Shown in pieces: positions 8,214 to 16,988 of a stretch of 64,000 nt of DNA. Position 1 is the stretch's first letter, and each line of letters opens with the position of its first letter. Source of the DNA: Pseudomaricurvus sp965656525 (lineage in GTDB: Bacteria; Pseudomonadota; Gammaproteobacteria; Pseudomonadales; Cellvibrionaceae); contig CBFHKY010000008.1 in NCBI GenBank assembly GCA_965656525.1, positions 62,001 to 126,000 of the forward strand, given 5' to 3'. The notes beneath the pieces were generated by a model. That model was given only the letters and a program-made list of their open reading frames with translations. It ran no database searches and was not told where the DNA came from. Both the position numbers and the translations under genes were made by a program.

Positions 8214-8891
8214 TTGGATAAACCAAAAGCTGTTGTACTGGTCTCTGGTGGGCTGGATTCAACTACCGTATTGGCGATGGCCATTGAACAGGGTTTTGAT
8301 TGTTATACCTTGAGTTTTGATTATGGACAGCGTCATCGAATAGAGTTGGCAGCCGCAGAGAGTCTTTCGAGGCACATGTGCGCCGCTGATCATAAAGTGG
8401 TTACGCTCGACTTGGGCACCATTGGCGGCTCTGCGCTTACCGATATGAACATAAAAGTGCCTGAAGAAGAAACATCAGGTATTCCCATTACCTATGTACC
8501 GGCACGAAATACCGTGTTTTTATCCATCGCTTTGGGTTGGGCTGAAGTACTAGGTGCCCAAGATATCTTTGTGGGGGTGAATGCAGTGGATTACTCGGGA
8601 TATCCGGATTGTCGGCCCGACTATGTTCAAGCTTTTGAAGTGATGGCAAATTTAGCCACAAAGGCGGGCGTTGAAGGCAATAAATTAACGATCCACGCCC
8701 CACTGATCAAAATGACCAAAAGTGAAATTGTGCAGCGGGGCGGCCAATTGGGCGTTGATTATAGCCTGACGGTGTCTTGCTATCAGGCCGATTCGCTAGG
8801 GCGTGCCTGTGGCCGCTGTGATAGCTGTCGTCTTCGTCGGCAAGGATTTGAGCAGGCTCAACTCACTGATCCTACTCGGTACGTTTCCTAA
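8214..8891 (+). CDS. queC: 7-cyano-7-deazaguanine synthase QueC
   Basis: QueC converts 7-carboxy-7-deazaguanine to preQ0 using ATP and ammonia, the step after QueE. The N-terminal PP-loop SGGLDSTT binds ATP. The C-terminal Cys cluster (SCYQADSLGRACGRCDSCRLRR) binds zinc. I favour the TTG start at 8214, because AGGTAGGA stands six bases before it and the product opens with the typical short N-terminus (MDKPKAVVLVSGG). An ATG at 8175 is in frame but overlaps queE and has no ribosome-binding site. Length is then 225 residues. Confidence 0.95.
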   Translation: MDKPKAVVLVSGGLDSTTVLAMAIEQGFDCYTLSFDYGQRHRIELAAAESLSRHMCAADHKVVTLDLGTIGGSALTDMNIKVPEEETSGIPITYVPARNTVFLSIALGWAEVLGAQDIFVGVNAVDYSGYPDCRPDYVQAFEVMANLATKAGVEGNKLTIHAPLIKMTKSEIVQRGGQLGVDYSLTVSCYQADSLGRACGRCDSCRLRRQGFEQAQLTDPTRYVS

Positions 8892-8979
8892 GCTGTTGTT
8901 TATAGTTGATAAAAAGCGTTAACAAAGTAAAAAATCGCTTGTTTTTTAAAATGAAATCATTACTATGTGCGCCTCTTCC

Positions 8980-9055
8980 GGGTCGTTAGCTCAGTTGGTA
9001 GAGCAGTTGGCTTTTAACCAATTGGTCACTGGTTCGAATCCAGTACGACCCACCA
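8980..9055 (+). tRNA. tRNA-Lys (anticodon TTT), first copy
   Basis: The 76-base cloverleaf has acceptor arms GGGTCGT and ACGACCC, a D-arm (TAGCTCAGTTGGTAGAGCA), anticodon stem TTGG/CCAA with loop CTTTTAA (anticodon TTT, lysine), and a T-arm with GGTTCGAATCC. The 3' CCA is encoded at 9053-9055. It lies directly after queC, as in Pseudomonas. Confidence 0.97.
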
Positions 9056-9098
9056 TTTTTATAAGTTTGCAGTCTTGTACTGTAATCGCCCTTGATTA

Positions 9099-9174
9099 GG
9101 GTCGTTAGCTCAGTTGGTAGAGCAGTTGGCTTTTAACCAATTGGTCACTGGTTCGAATCCAGTACGACCCACCA
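9099..9174 (+). tRNA. tRNA-Lys (anticodon TTT), second identical copy
   Basis: By eye this is an exact 76-base copy of the tRNA-Lys at 8980-9055, separated from it by 43 bases of unrelated sequence. It has the same acceptor, D, anticodon (CTTTTAA loop) and T arms, and encoded CCA. A terminator follows at 9186-9211, so both copies are probably on one transcript. Confidence 0.97.
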
Positions 9175-9185
9175 TATAAACAAAG

Positions 9186-9211
9186 AAAGCTGCCTTCGGG
9201 TGGCTTTTTTT
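9186..9211 (+). terminator. Rho-independent terminator after the tRNA-Lys pair
   Basis: The stem GCTGCC (9189-9194) pairs with GGTGGC (9199-9204) through four Watson-Crick and two G-U pairs. It has a stable TTCG tetraloop and is followed by seven T (9205-9211). It is well placed to end the tRNA transcript. Confidence 0.85.
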
Positions 9212-9293
9212 GCGTCTGGGTGTTGTATTGTGAAAGCGGACAATGAGTTCAGTGCGGCAGGGTATTGCACTGGCAGCGCGGGTGTTTTTGAAC

Positions 9294-9333
9294 ACCAGTA
9301 ACGTGGGTATATGATATAGTTACTGGTTCCAGT
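9294..9333 (+). promoter_or_regulatory. Inverted repeats upstream of nadA
   Basis: The arms ACCAGTAAC (9294-9302) and GTTACTGGT (9319-9327) form a perfect nine-base inverted repeat with a 16-base AT-rich spacer that contains TATATGATATA, a plausible -10 region. The right arm overlaps a second perfect repeat, ACTGG-TT-CCAGT (9322-9333), giving three CCAGT half-sites just before the nadA ATG at 9351. This geometry suits a repressor operator over the nadA promoter, or an RNA hairpin in the leader. I cannot name the regulator; it does not clearly match an NrtR or NadR site as I know them. Confidence 0.45.
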
Positions 9334-9350
9334 TAGTGTTGGGCAAATCT

Positions 9351-10406
9351 ATGACGGTCATTGAAAAAGCTCCCGCTCGGGACGATACCAGAGAGCTAGT
9401 GCGTGAACATTTCGCTAACGTGCCTTCTGTCGTTATGAGTGAAGACGAGCAGCAATCTTACAAAGCGGATATTAAACGTTTATTACAAGAGAAAAACGCT
9501 GTCTTAGTCGCGCATTATTACACCGATCCTGTAATACAAGCTTTAGCTGAAGAAACCGGAGGCTGTGTATCGGATTCCTTGGAAATGGCTCGTTTTGGTC
9601 GTGACCATACTGCGGAAACGTTGATCGTTGCTGGTGTTAAGTTCATGGGCGAAACCGCCAAAATTCTTACCCCAGAAAAAAAGGTTCTAATGCCCACATT
9701 GGAAGCAACCTGCTCTCTGGATCTTGGTTGCCCTGCTGATGAGTTTTCAGCCTTTTGTGATCAACACCCCGATCGCACGGTTGTGGTCTATGCCAACACG
9801 TCTGCTGCTGTAAAAGCTAGGGCCGACTGGGTGGTGACGTCCAGTATTGCGCTTGATGTAGTGGATTATTTAGACGCCAAGGGTGAGAAGATCCTTTGGG
9901 CACCGGATAAACACCTTGGTCATTACGTGCAGCAGCAAACTGGCGCTGATGTCCTACTTTGGGACAGCGCTTGCATAGTGCATGAGGAATTTAAGGCCAA
10001 AGGTATTATTGACCTTAAAGCCCTGTATCCGGAAGCGGCTGTTTTGGTTCATCCGGAGTCCCCAGCCAGTGTGGTTGAGTTGGCCGATGTAGCAGGTTCT
10101 ACTTCGCAGTTAATTCAAGCGGCACAGAGAATGCCAAATAAACACTTTATTGTGGCAACCGATCAAGGCATTTTCTACAAAATGCAGCAGCTGTGTCCAG
10201 ATAAAGAGTTTCACATTGCCCCCACTGCAGGCAGCGGTGCAAGCTGTCGCAGCTGTGCTAATTGTCCGTGGATGGCTATGAACGCGCTAGATAACCTCAA
10301 GGATTCACTCATCAATGATGTTGGCCGGGAGATCTTTGTTGATGAGACACTGCGTCAGCAAGCCATGAAGCCGCTACAGCGTATGCTGGACTTCTCCAAG
10401 AAGTAA
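9351..10406 (+). CDS. nadA: Quinolinate synthase NadA
   Basis: NadA condenses iminoaspartate with dihydroxyacetone phosphate to quinolinate in de novo NAD synthesis, using a 4Fe-4S cluster. The protein shows VAHYYTDPVIQALAEETGG near residue 60, GVKFMGETAKIL, the cluster cysteines (CSLDLGC and CRSCANCPW regions) and VHPESPASVVELADVAGSTSQ. The ATG at 9351 gives 351 residues, the family size; an in-frame GTG at 9336 is less likely. It is transcribed alone, with an inverted repeat upstream and a hairpin downstream. Confidence 0.97.
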   Translation: MTVIEKAPARDDTRELVREHFANVPSVVMSEDEQQSYKADIKRLLQEKNAVLVAHYYTDPVIQALAEETGGCVSDSLEMARFGRDHTAETLIVAGVKFMGETAKILTPEKKVLMPTLEATCSLDLGCPADEFSAFCDQHPDRTVVVYANTSAAVKARADWVVTSSIALDVVDYLDAKGEKILWAPDKHLGHYVQQQTGADVLLWDSACIVHEEFKAKGIIDLKALYPEAAVLVHPESPASVVELADVAGSTSQLIQAAQRMPNKHFIVATDQGIFYKMQQLCPDKEFHIAPTAGSGASCRSCANCPWMAMNALDNLKDSLINDVGREIFVDETLRQQAMKPLQRMLDFSKK

Positions 10407-10419
10407 GCACCAATTTTGC

Positions 10420-10460
10420 TGGTGGGATCTAGGCCCACCAACGCTTTCCCTTATCTCTTC
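10420..10460 (+). terminator. Hairpin after nadA
   Basis: TGGTGGG (10420-10426) and CCCACCA (10434-10440) form a perfect seven-base stem with a seven-base loop. A pyrimidine-rich stretch (CTTTCCCTTATCTCTTC) follows rather than a clean T run, so the terminator call is moderate. Confidence 0.5.
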
Positions 10461-10593
10461 ATTTTGTATGCTCTATAGTAAGAGTCATACCAGTTGCTCT
10501 TGTGACTTTGTCTGTAGTTTTTGGAGATTGTCCTGCTCCGCTGAAAATATGTTCTATTCTTCAAGTACGACCCCGTACAAGAAGGATAATATC

Positions 10594-11418
10594 GTGCAAT
10601 TGGATGACCTGTTTACCAGAGCTCAAGAGCTACCCAGTATTCCTAAAGTGGTTCAAGAATTAATACAAAGTTTTAATGATGACAGCGTTGATATCGACAG
10701 TATTGCCAAAAAAATTGGCATGGATCAGGTATTGACGGCCAAGGTGATGCGCTTGGCTAATTCCGCAAAATACGGCGGTACTCGTCAGGTGTCTTCTGTC
10801 AATGATGCGGTTGTTCGGTTGGGCTTTAACTCACTGCGAACGCTAGTATTGGCTTGTGCTTTTATTTCGGCGTTTAGGGCGCCAGAAGGTTTTGACATAA
10901 ACAAGTTCTGGCGAGACAGTTTTGGCATTGCAGAACTATGCCGTTGGCTCTCGCGTTATAGCAGTATAGATACTGAAACAGCTTTTACCTGCGGTATGCT
11001 ATCAAACGTTGGGCGCCTCATGGTTGCTGTGATGTTGCCAGAGAGCGCCTTGGAAATACAGCGAGAGGTAAATAACGGGGGCTCTCGGCGAGAGCAGGAG
11101 TTGGATCATTGGGGGTTTACCTCAGATGAAGCGGGAGCAAAAATGGCTGCGCTATGGAAGTTCCCTAACATCATCGTTGAAGGTATTCAGCATCAATCGG
11201 CACCCCTCGATGCGCAGGAGTCCACCGCCATGCCTTGCCTTGTTCATTTAGCCAATTTTTTACACGAGGCCTACGAGCAAAACCAGTCGGACGATCAAAT
11301 CATTGCCGCCTTCCCCCGTGTGGTGGCTCAAGCGGGTGAAATTAATGTAGCCCCCATGCTGGATCATTTAGCGGAGTGTCGCGGTCTTGACTCAGGTATC
11401 GATTCTCTATTGAGTTAG
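10594..11418 (+). CDS. HDOD domain protein
   Basis: The product matches HDOD proteins, a non-catalytic relative of HD phosphohydrolases found in bacterial signalling outputs. The start of the domain is clear (LPSIPKVVQELIQSFNDDSVDIDSIAKKI, then LTAKVMRLANSAKYGG and VSSVNDAVVRLGFNSLRTLVLA). The domain fills about residues 10-210. No kinase, receiver or GGDEF domain is attached. I chose GTG at 10594 (274 residues), because AAGGA lies eight bases before it. The open frame extends upstream to 10468, but that extension (Cys/Ser-rich) does not look like protein. Its role is unknown. Confidence 0.85.
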   Translation: MQLDDLFTRAQELPSIPKVVQELIQSFNDDSVDIDSIAKKIGMDQVLTAKVMRLANSAKYGGTRQVSSVNDAVVRLGFNSLRTLVLACAFISAFRAPEGFDINKFWRDSFGIAELCRWLSRYSSIDTETAFTCGMLSNVGRLMVAVMLPESALEIQREVNNGGSRREQELDHWGFTSDEAGAKMAALWKFPNIIVEGIQHQSAPLDAQESTAMPCLVHLANFLHEAYEQNQSDDQIIAAFPRVVAQAGEINVAPMLDHLAECRGLDSGIDSLLS

Positions 11419-11467
11419 CCCTTACGAGGGCACAGTTGCCTCGGCTCAGCCTTAGTTGTCACTTATA

Positions 11468-11498
11468 GGGGGAAGTCTCTGTTTTTCCCCTTCTTTTT
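11468..11498 (+). terminator. Hairpin with T run before dnaE
   Basis: GGGGAA (11469-11474) pairs with TTCCCC (11485-11490), followed by TTCTTTTT. It lies between the HDOD gene and dnaE and probably ends the HDOD transcript. The stem is short. Confidence 0.5.
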
Positions 11499-11546
11499 GG
11501 TTAGAATGATCGGTCTCACGTTTCAGACCACCCAGACTGATCACCT

Positions 11547-14500
11547 ATGACCCCATCTTTTATTCATCTGCGTCTTCATACAGAATTTTCATTGTCCGAC
11601 AGTGTGATTCGCATCAAACCTTTAATCAGTGCGCTTGAGGCTATGCAGATGCCGGCTTGCGCTATTACAGATCAATGTAACTTTTTTGGTTTGATCAAGT
11701 TCTATAAAGCGGCCACCGGCGCAGGCATCAAGCCGATCGCGGGCTCGGACTTTTTAGTTCGACCCGATGATGGTGAAAGTCCTCCGCATTTGATCACGCT
11801 ACTAGCGATGAACCTTCAAGGTTATCGCAACATTACCGAGTTAATCTCCCGAGCCTACCAAAAAGGTCAGCACCATGGCGTCGCTTATCTCAATAAAGAG
11901 TGGCTGAAAGGCGCGTCGGAAGGTGTGATCGCCCTTTCAGGTGGCAAGCATGGCGAAATTGGACATGCCTTACTGGGAGGCAAAACACAGAAAGCTCAGG
12001 CATTATTGAATGGGTGGATGTCGCAATTCCCCAATCGCTTTTACTTAGAGCTTCAACGTACGGGGCGTGCGCTAGACGAAGAGTACTTGCATGCGGCATT
12101 GGATCTAGCCGATCAACAGCAGTGTCCTGTTGTCGCGACCAATGATGTGCGTTTTATTGCTGCCGAAGAATTTGACGTGCACGAAGCCCGCGTATGCATT
12201 GGCGAAGGCCGCGCACTTGATGACCCGCGACGTGAGCGACGTTACAGCGAAGAGCAGTACCTGCGCACACCAGAAGAAATGCAGGCACTATTTAGCGATA
12301 TACCAGAAGCCCTAATCAACACGGTAGAAATTGCTAAACGCTGCAACCTGGAAATTGAATTGGGTAAGTATTATCTACCTGACTACCCAATTCCTGAAGA
12401 CTTTGAAAACGACTCTTTTTTTAAGGAACACATACCCTTCGCCACGTTAGCCGAGGCTGCCCGCAATGCCATGCGCGATGGTTGGGCGGGTCGAGAGCAA
12501 GAAGATGAGTACAAAAAGATGTTACAAACCAACATCTTTTTTCAAAAAATATCCTATGAGGGCCTAAACGAACGACTGGCGTTTTTATTTGATGTTCATG
12601 CGGCCGATTTCCCCGATATCAAGCAAAGATATATTGAACGTTTGCAGTTTGAATTGAATATCATCATGCAGATGGGGTTTCCTGGGTATTTCTTAATCGT
12701 GATGGACTTTATCCAGTGGGCCAAAGATCACAGTATCCCTGTAGGGCCGGGACGAGGCTCTGGTGCAGGTTCATTGGTGGCTTATGCACAGAAAATTACA
12801 GATCTGGACCCTCTTGAATACGACCTTCTATTTGAACGGTTTCTGAACCCCGAGCGGGTATCCATGCCTGATTTCGATGTGGATTTCTGTATGGAAAACC
12901 GTGATCAGGTTATCAACTACGTAGCGGATAATTACGGCCGCGAGGCGGTCTCGCAAATCATCACCTTCGGTACGATGGCAGCTAAAGCTGTGGTGCGAGA
13001 TGTGGCAAGGGTACAAGGTAAATCCTACGGACTCGCTGATAAGTTATCAAAGATGATTCCCCCGGACCCAGGGATGAAGCTCAAAGTTGCTTTTGAACAA
13101 GAGGAGATTCTGCGAGAGTTTTTGGCCGGCGACGAAGAAGGGCAAGAAATTTGGGATATGGCCCTTCAGTTGGAAGGTCTGACAAGGAATGTGGGCAAGC
13201 ACGCCGGTGGTGTGGTGATAGCGCCAACCAAGCTGACGGACTTCTCACCGCTCTACTGTGATGAGGCTGGTGGCGGTTTGGTCACCCAGTACGATAAAGG
13301 TGATGTCGAAGATGCGGGACTGGTTAAGTTCGACTTCTTAGGGTTGAGAACGCTGACCATCATCGACTGGGCTAAGGAGATGATTGATAAACAGCGCGCA
13401 GCACTCGGTGAAGACAAGCTGATCATTGAAGCCATACCACTGGACGATAAAAAGACATTTTCACTTCTAAAACGTGCTGAAACTACAGCGGTATTCCAGC
13501 TTGAATCACGAGGCATGAAGGATCTGATCAAGCGACTTCAGCCAGATAATATTGAGGATATGATTGCTTTAGTTGCACTGTTTCGCCCAGGCCCTCTGGA
13601 CTCGGGCATGGTAGACGATTTCGTTAACCGTAAACATGGCCGAGCCGAAGTTGCGTATCCCGATGCCAAATATCAACATGAATGGCTGAAACCCATTCTA
13701 GAGCCCACTTACGGGGTAATCGTATACCAAGAGCAGGTGATGCAAATTGCGCAGATTCTAGCGGGTTACTCGCTAGGTGGAGCTGATTTATTGCGCCGTG
13801 CGATGGGTAAGAAAAAACCCGAAGAAATGGCCAAACAGCGATCTTCTTTTGAAAAAGGGGCGGCCAGCCAAGGCATTGATCCAGATTTGGCTGTGAAAAT
13901 TTTCGACCTTGTAGAAAAGTTCGCGGGTTACGGTTTTAACAAATCGCACTCGGCTGCGTATGCCGTGGTGTCTTACCACACGGCTTGGTTGAAAGCGCAC
14001 TATCCGTCACAGTTTATGGCAGCCACCATGTCTTCGGACATGGATAAGACCGATAAAGTCGTTACTTTTATCGAAGAATGCCGAACCATGGGGCTCACAC
14101 TCCTGCCACCTAGCGTGAACCAAGGTGAATACCATTTTAACGTGGACGAAGACGATAATATTATTTACGGCTTGGGCGCCATTAAAGGTTTAGGCGAAGG
14201 GCCGATTGATAACATTATTGCGGCGCGCCAAACAGGGCCCTTTGCGGATTTGTTTGATTTTTGTGGGCGTGTCGACCCAAGAAAAGTGAATAAGCGGGCC
14301 CTAGAGGCGTTAATTCGCTCCGGTGCACTGGACGAGATTGGGCCGAAAGTGGATCGCGATTACGATCGCGCTGTTATGTTTTCAGCCATGAACGAAGCTG
14401 TAAAAGCGGCCGAGCAAAGTGCAGCCAATACTAGCGCAGGGATGACCGACCTGTTTGGCGATGTCGTACCCAGTGCGGCGTCTGGTGGCGATGTGTACGC

Positions 14501-15167
14501 AGAGTTTCGCCACGCTCGAACATGGAGCATCAAAGAACGCCTCAATGCGGAAAAAGACACCTTGGGGTTGTACCTAACAGGGCACCCTATAGAAGAGTAT
14601 CGACAAGAATTGAAGCATTTAGTGTCATCTAGAATTGTGGATATTAAACCTGAAAAGGGCTCTCAACAGGTGGCTGGCTTGGTGGTTGGTTTTCGAGTGA
14701 TAAAAACCAAGCGAGGCGACAACATGGCCATTTTGTCATTGGATGATCGCTCAGGGCGCATGGAGTGCACCGTCTTTGCGGACGTCTACAACGAATACCG
14801 AGACTTGTTGGTGAAAGACGGTATGTTGATCGTTGAAGGGCAGGTGAGCTTTGACGATTACAGTGGCGGTTTAAAAATGCGGGTAGAAAGTGCGCGAAGC
14901 CTAGCTGAGGCTCGCGTAGCCATGGCAAAAGGGCTGTTAATTCAGGTGCAGGCTGATCGTTTACCTATGAATTTCTCACGCCAGCTGGCCGCTATTTTTG
15001 AACCGTACCGTGACGGTCGCTGCCAAGTTAAATTAAGTTACCAGCGCGCGGACGCCAAAGGTCAATTGTTGTTCGGTGATGCTTGGCGTGTTCGCCCTGA
15101 CGATGAACTGCTGGAGCATTTGCGTGAAATGTGTGGCCGTCACAGTGTGCTTTTGGAATACCGATAG
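11547..15167 (+). CDS. dnaE: DNA polymerase III alpha subunit DnaE
   Basis: This is the catalytic subunit of the replicative polymerase. The 1206-residue protein has an N-terminal PHP domain (FIHLRLHTEFSLSDS onward) and the polymerase core with VGPGRGSGAGSLVAYA and the catalytic carboxylates in MPDFDVDFCMENRD. It also has FRPGPLDSGMVDDFVNRKHG, the YGFNKSHSAAYAVVSYHTAWLK region, a helix-hairpin-helix part, and an OB-fold near 1000 (VAGLVVGFRVIKTKRGDNMAILSLDD). It is slightly longer than the roughly 1160 residues of E. coli DnaE. accA follows after about 180 bases, the usual gammaproteobacterial order. Confidence 0.98.
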   Translation: MTPSFIHLRLHTEFSLSDSVIRIKPLISALEAMQMPACAITDQCNFFGLIKFYKAATGAGIKPIAGSDFLVRPDDGESPPHLITLLAMNLQGYRNITELISRAYQKGQHHGVAYLNKEWLKGASEGVIALSGGKHGEIGHALLGGKTQKAQALLNGWMSQFPNRFYLELQRTGRALDEEYLHAALDLADQQQCPVVATNDVRFIAAEEFDVHEARVCIGEGRALDDPRRERRYSEEQYLRTPEEMQALFSDIPEALINTVEIAKRCNLEIELGKYYLPDYPIPEDFENDSFFKEHIPFATLAEAARNAMRDGWAGREQEDEYKKMLQTNIFFQKISYEGLNERLAFLFDVHAADFPDIKQRYIERLQFELNIIMQMGFPGYFLIVMDFIQWAKDHSIPVGPGRGSGAGSLVAYAQKITDLDPLEYDLLFERFLNPERVSMPDFDVDFCMENRDQVINYVADNYGREAVSQIITFGTMAAKAVVRDVARVQGKSYGLADKLSKMIPPDPGMKLKVAFEQEEILREFLAGDEEGQEIWDMALQLEGLTRNVGKHAGGVVIAPTKLTDFSPLYCDEAGGGLVTQYDKGDVEDAGLVKFDFLGLRTLTIIDWAKEMIDKQRAALGEDKLIIEAIPLDDKKTFSLLKRAETTAVFQLESRGMKDLIKRLQPDNIEDMIALVALFRPGPLDSGMVDDFVNRKHGRAEVAYPDAKYQHEWLKPILEPTYGVIVYQEQVMQIAQILAGYSLGGADLLRRAMGKKKPEEMAKQRSSFEKGAASQGIDPDLAVKIFDLVEKFAGYGFNKSHSAAYAVVSYHTAWLKAHYPSQFMAATMSSDMDKTDKVVTFIEECRTMGLTLLPPSVNQGEYHFNVDEDDNIIYGLGAIKGLGEGPIDNIIAARQTGPFADLFDFCGRVDPRKVNKRALEALIRSGALDEIGPKVDRDYDRAVMFSAMNEAVKAAEQSAANTSAGMTDLFGDVVPSAASGGDVYAEFRHARTWSIKERLNAEKDTLGLYLTGHPIEEYRQELKHLVSSRIVDIKPEKGSQQVAGLVVGFRVIKTKRGDNMAILSLDDRSGRMECTVFADVYNEYRDLLVKDGMLIVEGQVSFDDYSGGLKMRVESARSLAEARVAMAKGLLIQVQADRLPMNFSRQLAAIFEPYRDGRCQVKLSYQRADAKGQLLFGDAWRVRPDDELLEHLREMCGRHSVLLEYR

Positions 15168-15351
15168 CTTAATTGTCTCTAGAATGAACGCCAGTAGTGG
15201 CTATCGACAGTGCAGCAGCTTTCGCGTATTTTACAAAATGACGGTGAGTTTAAAAGTGCCTCTAGAGGGGCATCGTCGCCACTCGGAAGGTTAATACAGT
15301 GCCTTCTGGTGCTTTGTCGCAGATATCTCTTACAAAAGGGTAAATGTCTAT

Positions 15352-16302
15352 ATGAACCCCAATTTTCTGGATTTTGAACAGCCTATTGCAGAACTGGAAG
15401 CCAAAATTGAAGAATTGCAATTGGTGGGCTCCGACAACAAACTCAATATCACCGAAGAAATCTCACGTCTGCGAGAGAAAAATACCAAGCTTACTGAAAA
15501 TATCTACTCGGATCTTAGTTCTTGGCAGGTTGTCCAAGTGGCTCGACACCCTCAGCGACCCCATGCCATGGATTACATCCACCGTATGTTCACTGATTGG
15601 GATGAGTTGCATGGCGATCGTCACTTTGGCGATGACAAAGCGCTGATTGGCGGCGTTGCTCGCCTTAATGGCAAACCGGTTATGGTCATAGGCCAAGAGA
15701 AAGGTCGAGGCGTGCAGGAAAAAGTTCATCGTAACTTTGGCATGCCAAAGCCAGAAGGTTACCGAAAAGCTTTGCGACTGATGGAAATGGCAGAGCGATT
15801 TAAAATGCCCGTGCTCACATTGATTGATACGCCTGGAGCTTACCCCGGAATTGACAGTGAAGAGCGTGGCATCAGCGAAGCGATTGCACAAAACTTAGCC
15901 GTTATGTCACGCCTTAAAACGCCTATTATTTGTACCGTTATTGGTGAGGGTTCGTCAGGTGGAGCCATTGCCATTGGTGTAGGCGACCATCTAAATATGC
16001 TTCAGTATTCGACCTATTTTGTTATTTCACCGGAAGGGTGTGCCAATATCATTTGGAAGACGGTTGAAAAAGCACCATTGGCAGCGCAAGCCATGGGTGT
16101 CACCTCTTCGACGCTGGAAAAATTGGGTATTGTTGACGAAACCATACCGGAGCCTTTAGGCGGCGCGCACCGAGATATGGATGCAATGGCCGAAGCGCTA
16201 CAGGCGCGATTAACCAATCAGGTGGATCGACTTTGTGCCATACCCATAGAAGACTTATTGGATGAGCGCTATCAACGATTGATGAGCTATGGGAATTTAT
16301 AA
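15352..16302 (+). CDS. accA: Acetyl-CoA carboxylase carboxyltransferase subunit alpha
   Basis: AccA forms, with AccD, the carboxyltransferase that moves CO2 from biotin to acetyl-CoA in the first step of fatty-acid synthesis. The 316-residue protein opens MNPNFLDFEQPIAELEAKIEEL and carries KPVMVIGQEKGRGVQEK, TLIDTPGAYPGIDSEERG and GEGSSGGAIAIGVGD, which form the crotonase-fold oxyanion and acyl-CoA site. Length and start are family-typical. In many relatives tilS follows accA; here tilS is 46 kb away, at the end of the window. Confidence 0.98.
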   Translation: MNPNFLDFEQPIAELEAKIEELQLVGSDNKLNITEEISRLREKNTKLTENIYSDLSSWQVVQVARHPQRPHAMDYIHRMFTDWDELHGDRHFGDDKALIGGVARLNGKPVMVIGQEKGRGVQEKVHRNFGMPKPEGYRKALRLMEMAERFKMPVLTLIDTPGAYPGIDSEERGISEAIAQNLAVMSRLKTPIICTVIGEGSSGGAIAIGVGDHLNMLQYSTYFVISPEGCANIIWKTVEKAPLAAQAMGVTSSTLEKLGIVDETIPEPLGGAHRDMDAMAEALQARLTNQVDRLCAIPIEDLLDERYQRLMSYGNL

Positions 16303-16311
16303 TCGCTAGCA

Positions 16312-16338
16312 GGTAAGGGCAATGCACTTACCGTTTTT
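16312..16338 (+). terminator. Rho-independent terminator after accA
   Basis: GGTAAG (16312-16317) pairs with CTTACC (16327-16332) over a nine-base loop and is followed by GTTTTT. It lies ten bases after the accA stop. Confidence 0.6.
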
Positions 16339-16458
16339 ACACCAGCCGGTTTTTTAAAGTGCGCATTCGATCAAGTATTTTTTATAGCACTTGATGATCG
16401 GTGAGGTTCAGTTGAGCGTCTAATCAAAATCGCAGGCACTTCCTAAAATTCGTCTGTA

Positions 16459-16902
16459 CTAATCGGCTTTCATGCTTTTGTAGCTGCTAACAGCCATCGT
16501 TTCCGCACTGACTTCACAGGTCACTTCCGCATTTTCTGCCGGTGCCGCACGTCGACTGGCGGTCTGTGTGATTATAAAAATCGTATAGGATTGCGTTTCT
16601 TCGCTAAAACGGCTGGCAACAGCATCCAGTTGGTAGGCGAAGCGCTTGCCATCATTGGCGGCCTTGAGTTTTTTTTCACAAGCATAAATGGCTTTTGCCA
16701 TGGTGTGTCGCTTAGTGGGTAGCTTGGCGATGGAAATTTCTTCGATCACCTCTGTGGCAGGCAGAGGTTGAGGTAAGGGCTTGGGGGTGTCATGGCCTTC
16801 GTTATCATTGAGAAAACCTGTAGCCAATAAGGTTCCTAAGATTGCAGAGTTGGTCAGCAGGATGGCCCCGCCTATCACGTATAGCATTTCTTTCGGCGAC
16901 AT
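16459..16902 (-). CDS. Hypothetical membrane-anchored protein
   Basis: I do not recognise this 147-residue protein. It has one predicted membrane helix near the N-terminus (about 8-30, YVIGGAILLTNSAILGTLLATGF), an acidic/proline linker (HDTPKPLPQPLP), then a mixed alpha/beta domain from about 60 with two cysteines (YACEKKLK and VTCEVSAE). These could form a disulfide if the domain is periplasmic. It is transcribed against accA and together with the next small genes on the minus strand. Orientation of the membrane helix is not certain. Confidence 0.7.
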   Translation of the reverse strand: MSPKEMLYVIGGAILLTNSAILGTLLATGFLNDNEGHDTPKPLPQPLPATEVIEEISIAKLPTKRHTMAKAIYACEKKLKAANDGKRFAYQLDAVASRFSEETQSYTIFIITQTASRRAAPAENAEVTCEVSAETMAVSSYKSMKAD

Positions 16903-16988
16903 TCGAAGGGAGCTCTTCAGTATCGATGATAAGCTTTAAGCTTAGCAAACTATACAACCCTTGCATGATTACGATCCTTGCATGGCCG

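Noticed and set aside
9110..9295. Minus-strand open frame ending in VGRTGFEPVTNWLKANCSTN
   Set aside because: It is the antisense of the tRNA-Lys gene. This peptide is a well-known false ORF produced by reverse translation across tRNA genes.
15076..15294. 72-codon plus-strand open frame over the end of dnaE
   Set aside because: It is out of frame with dnaE, Cys/Val-rich, and without a ribosome-binding site.
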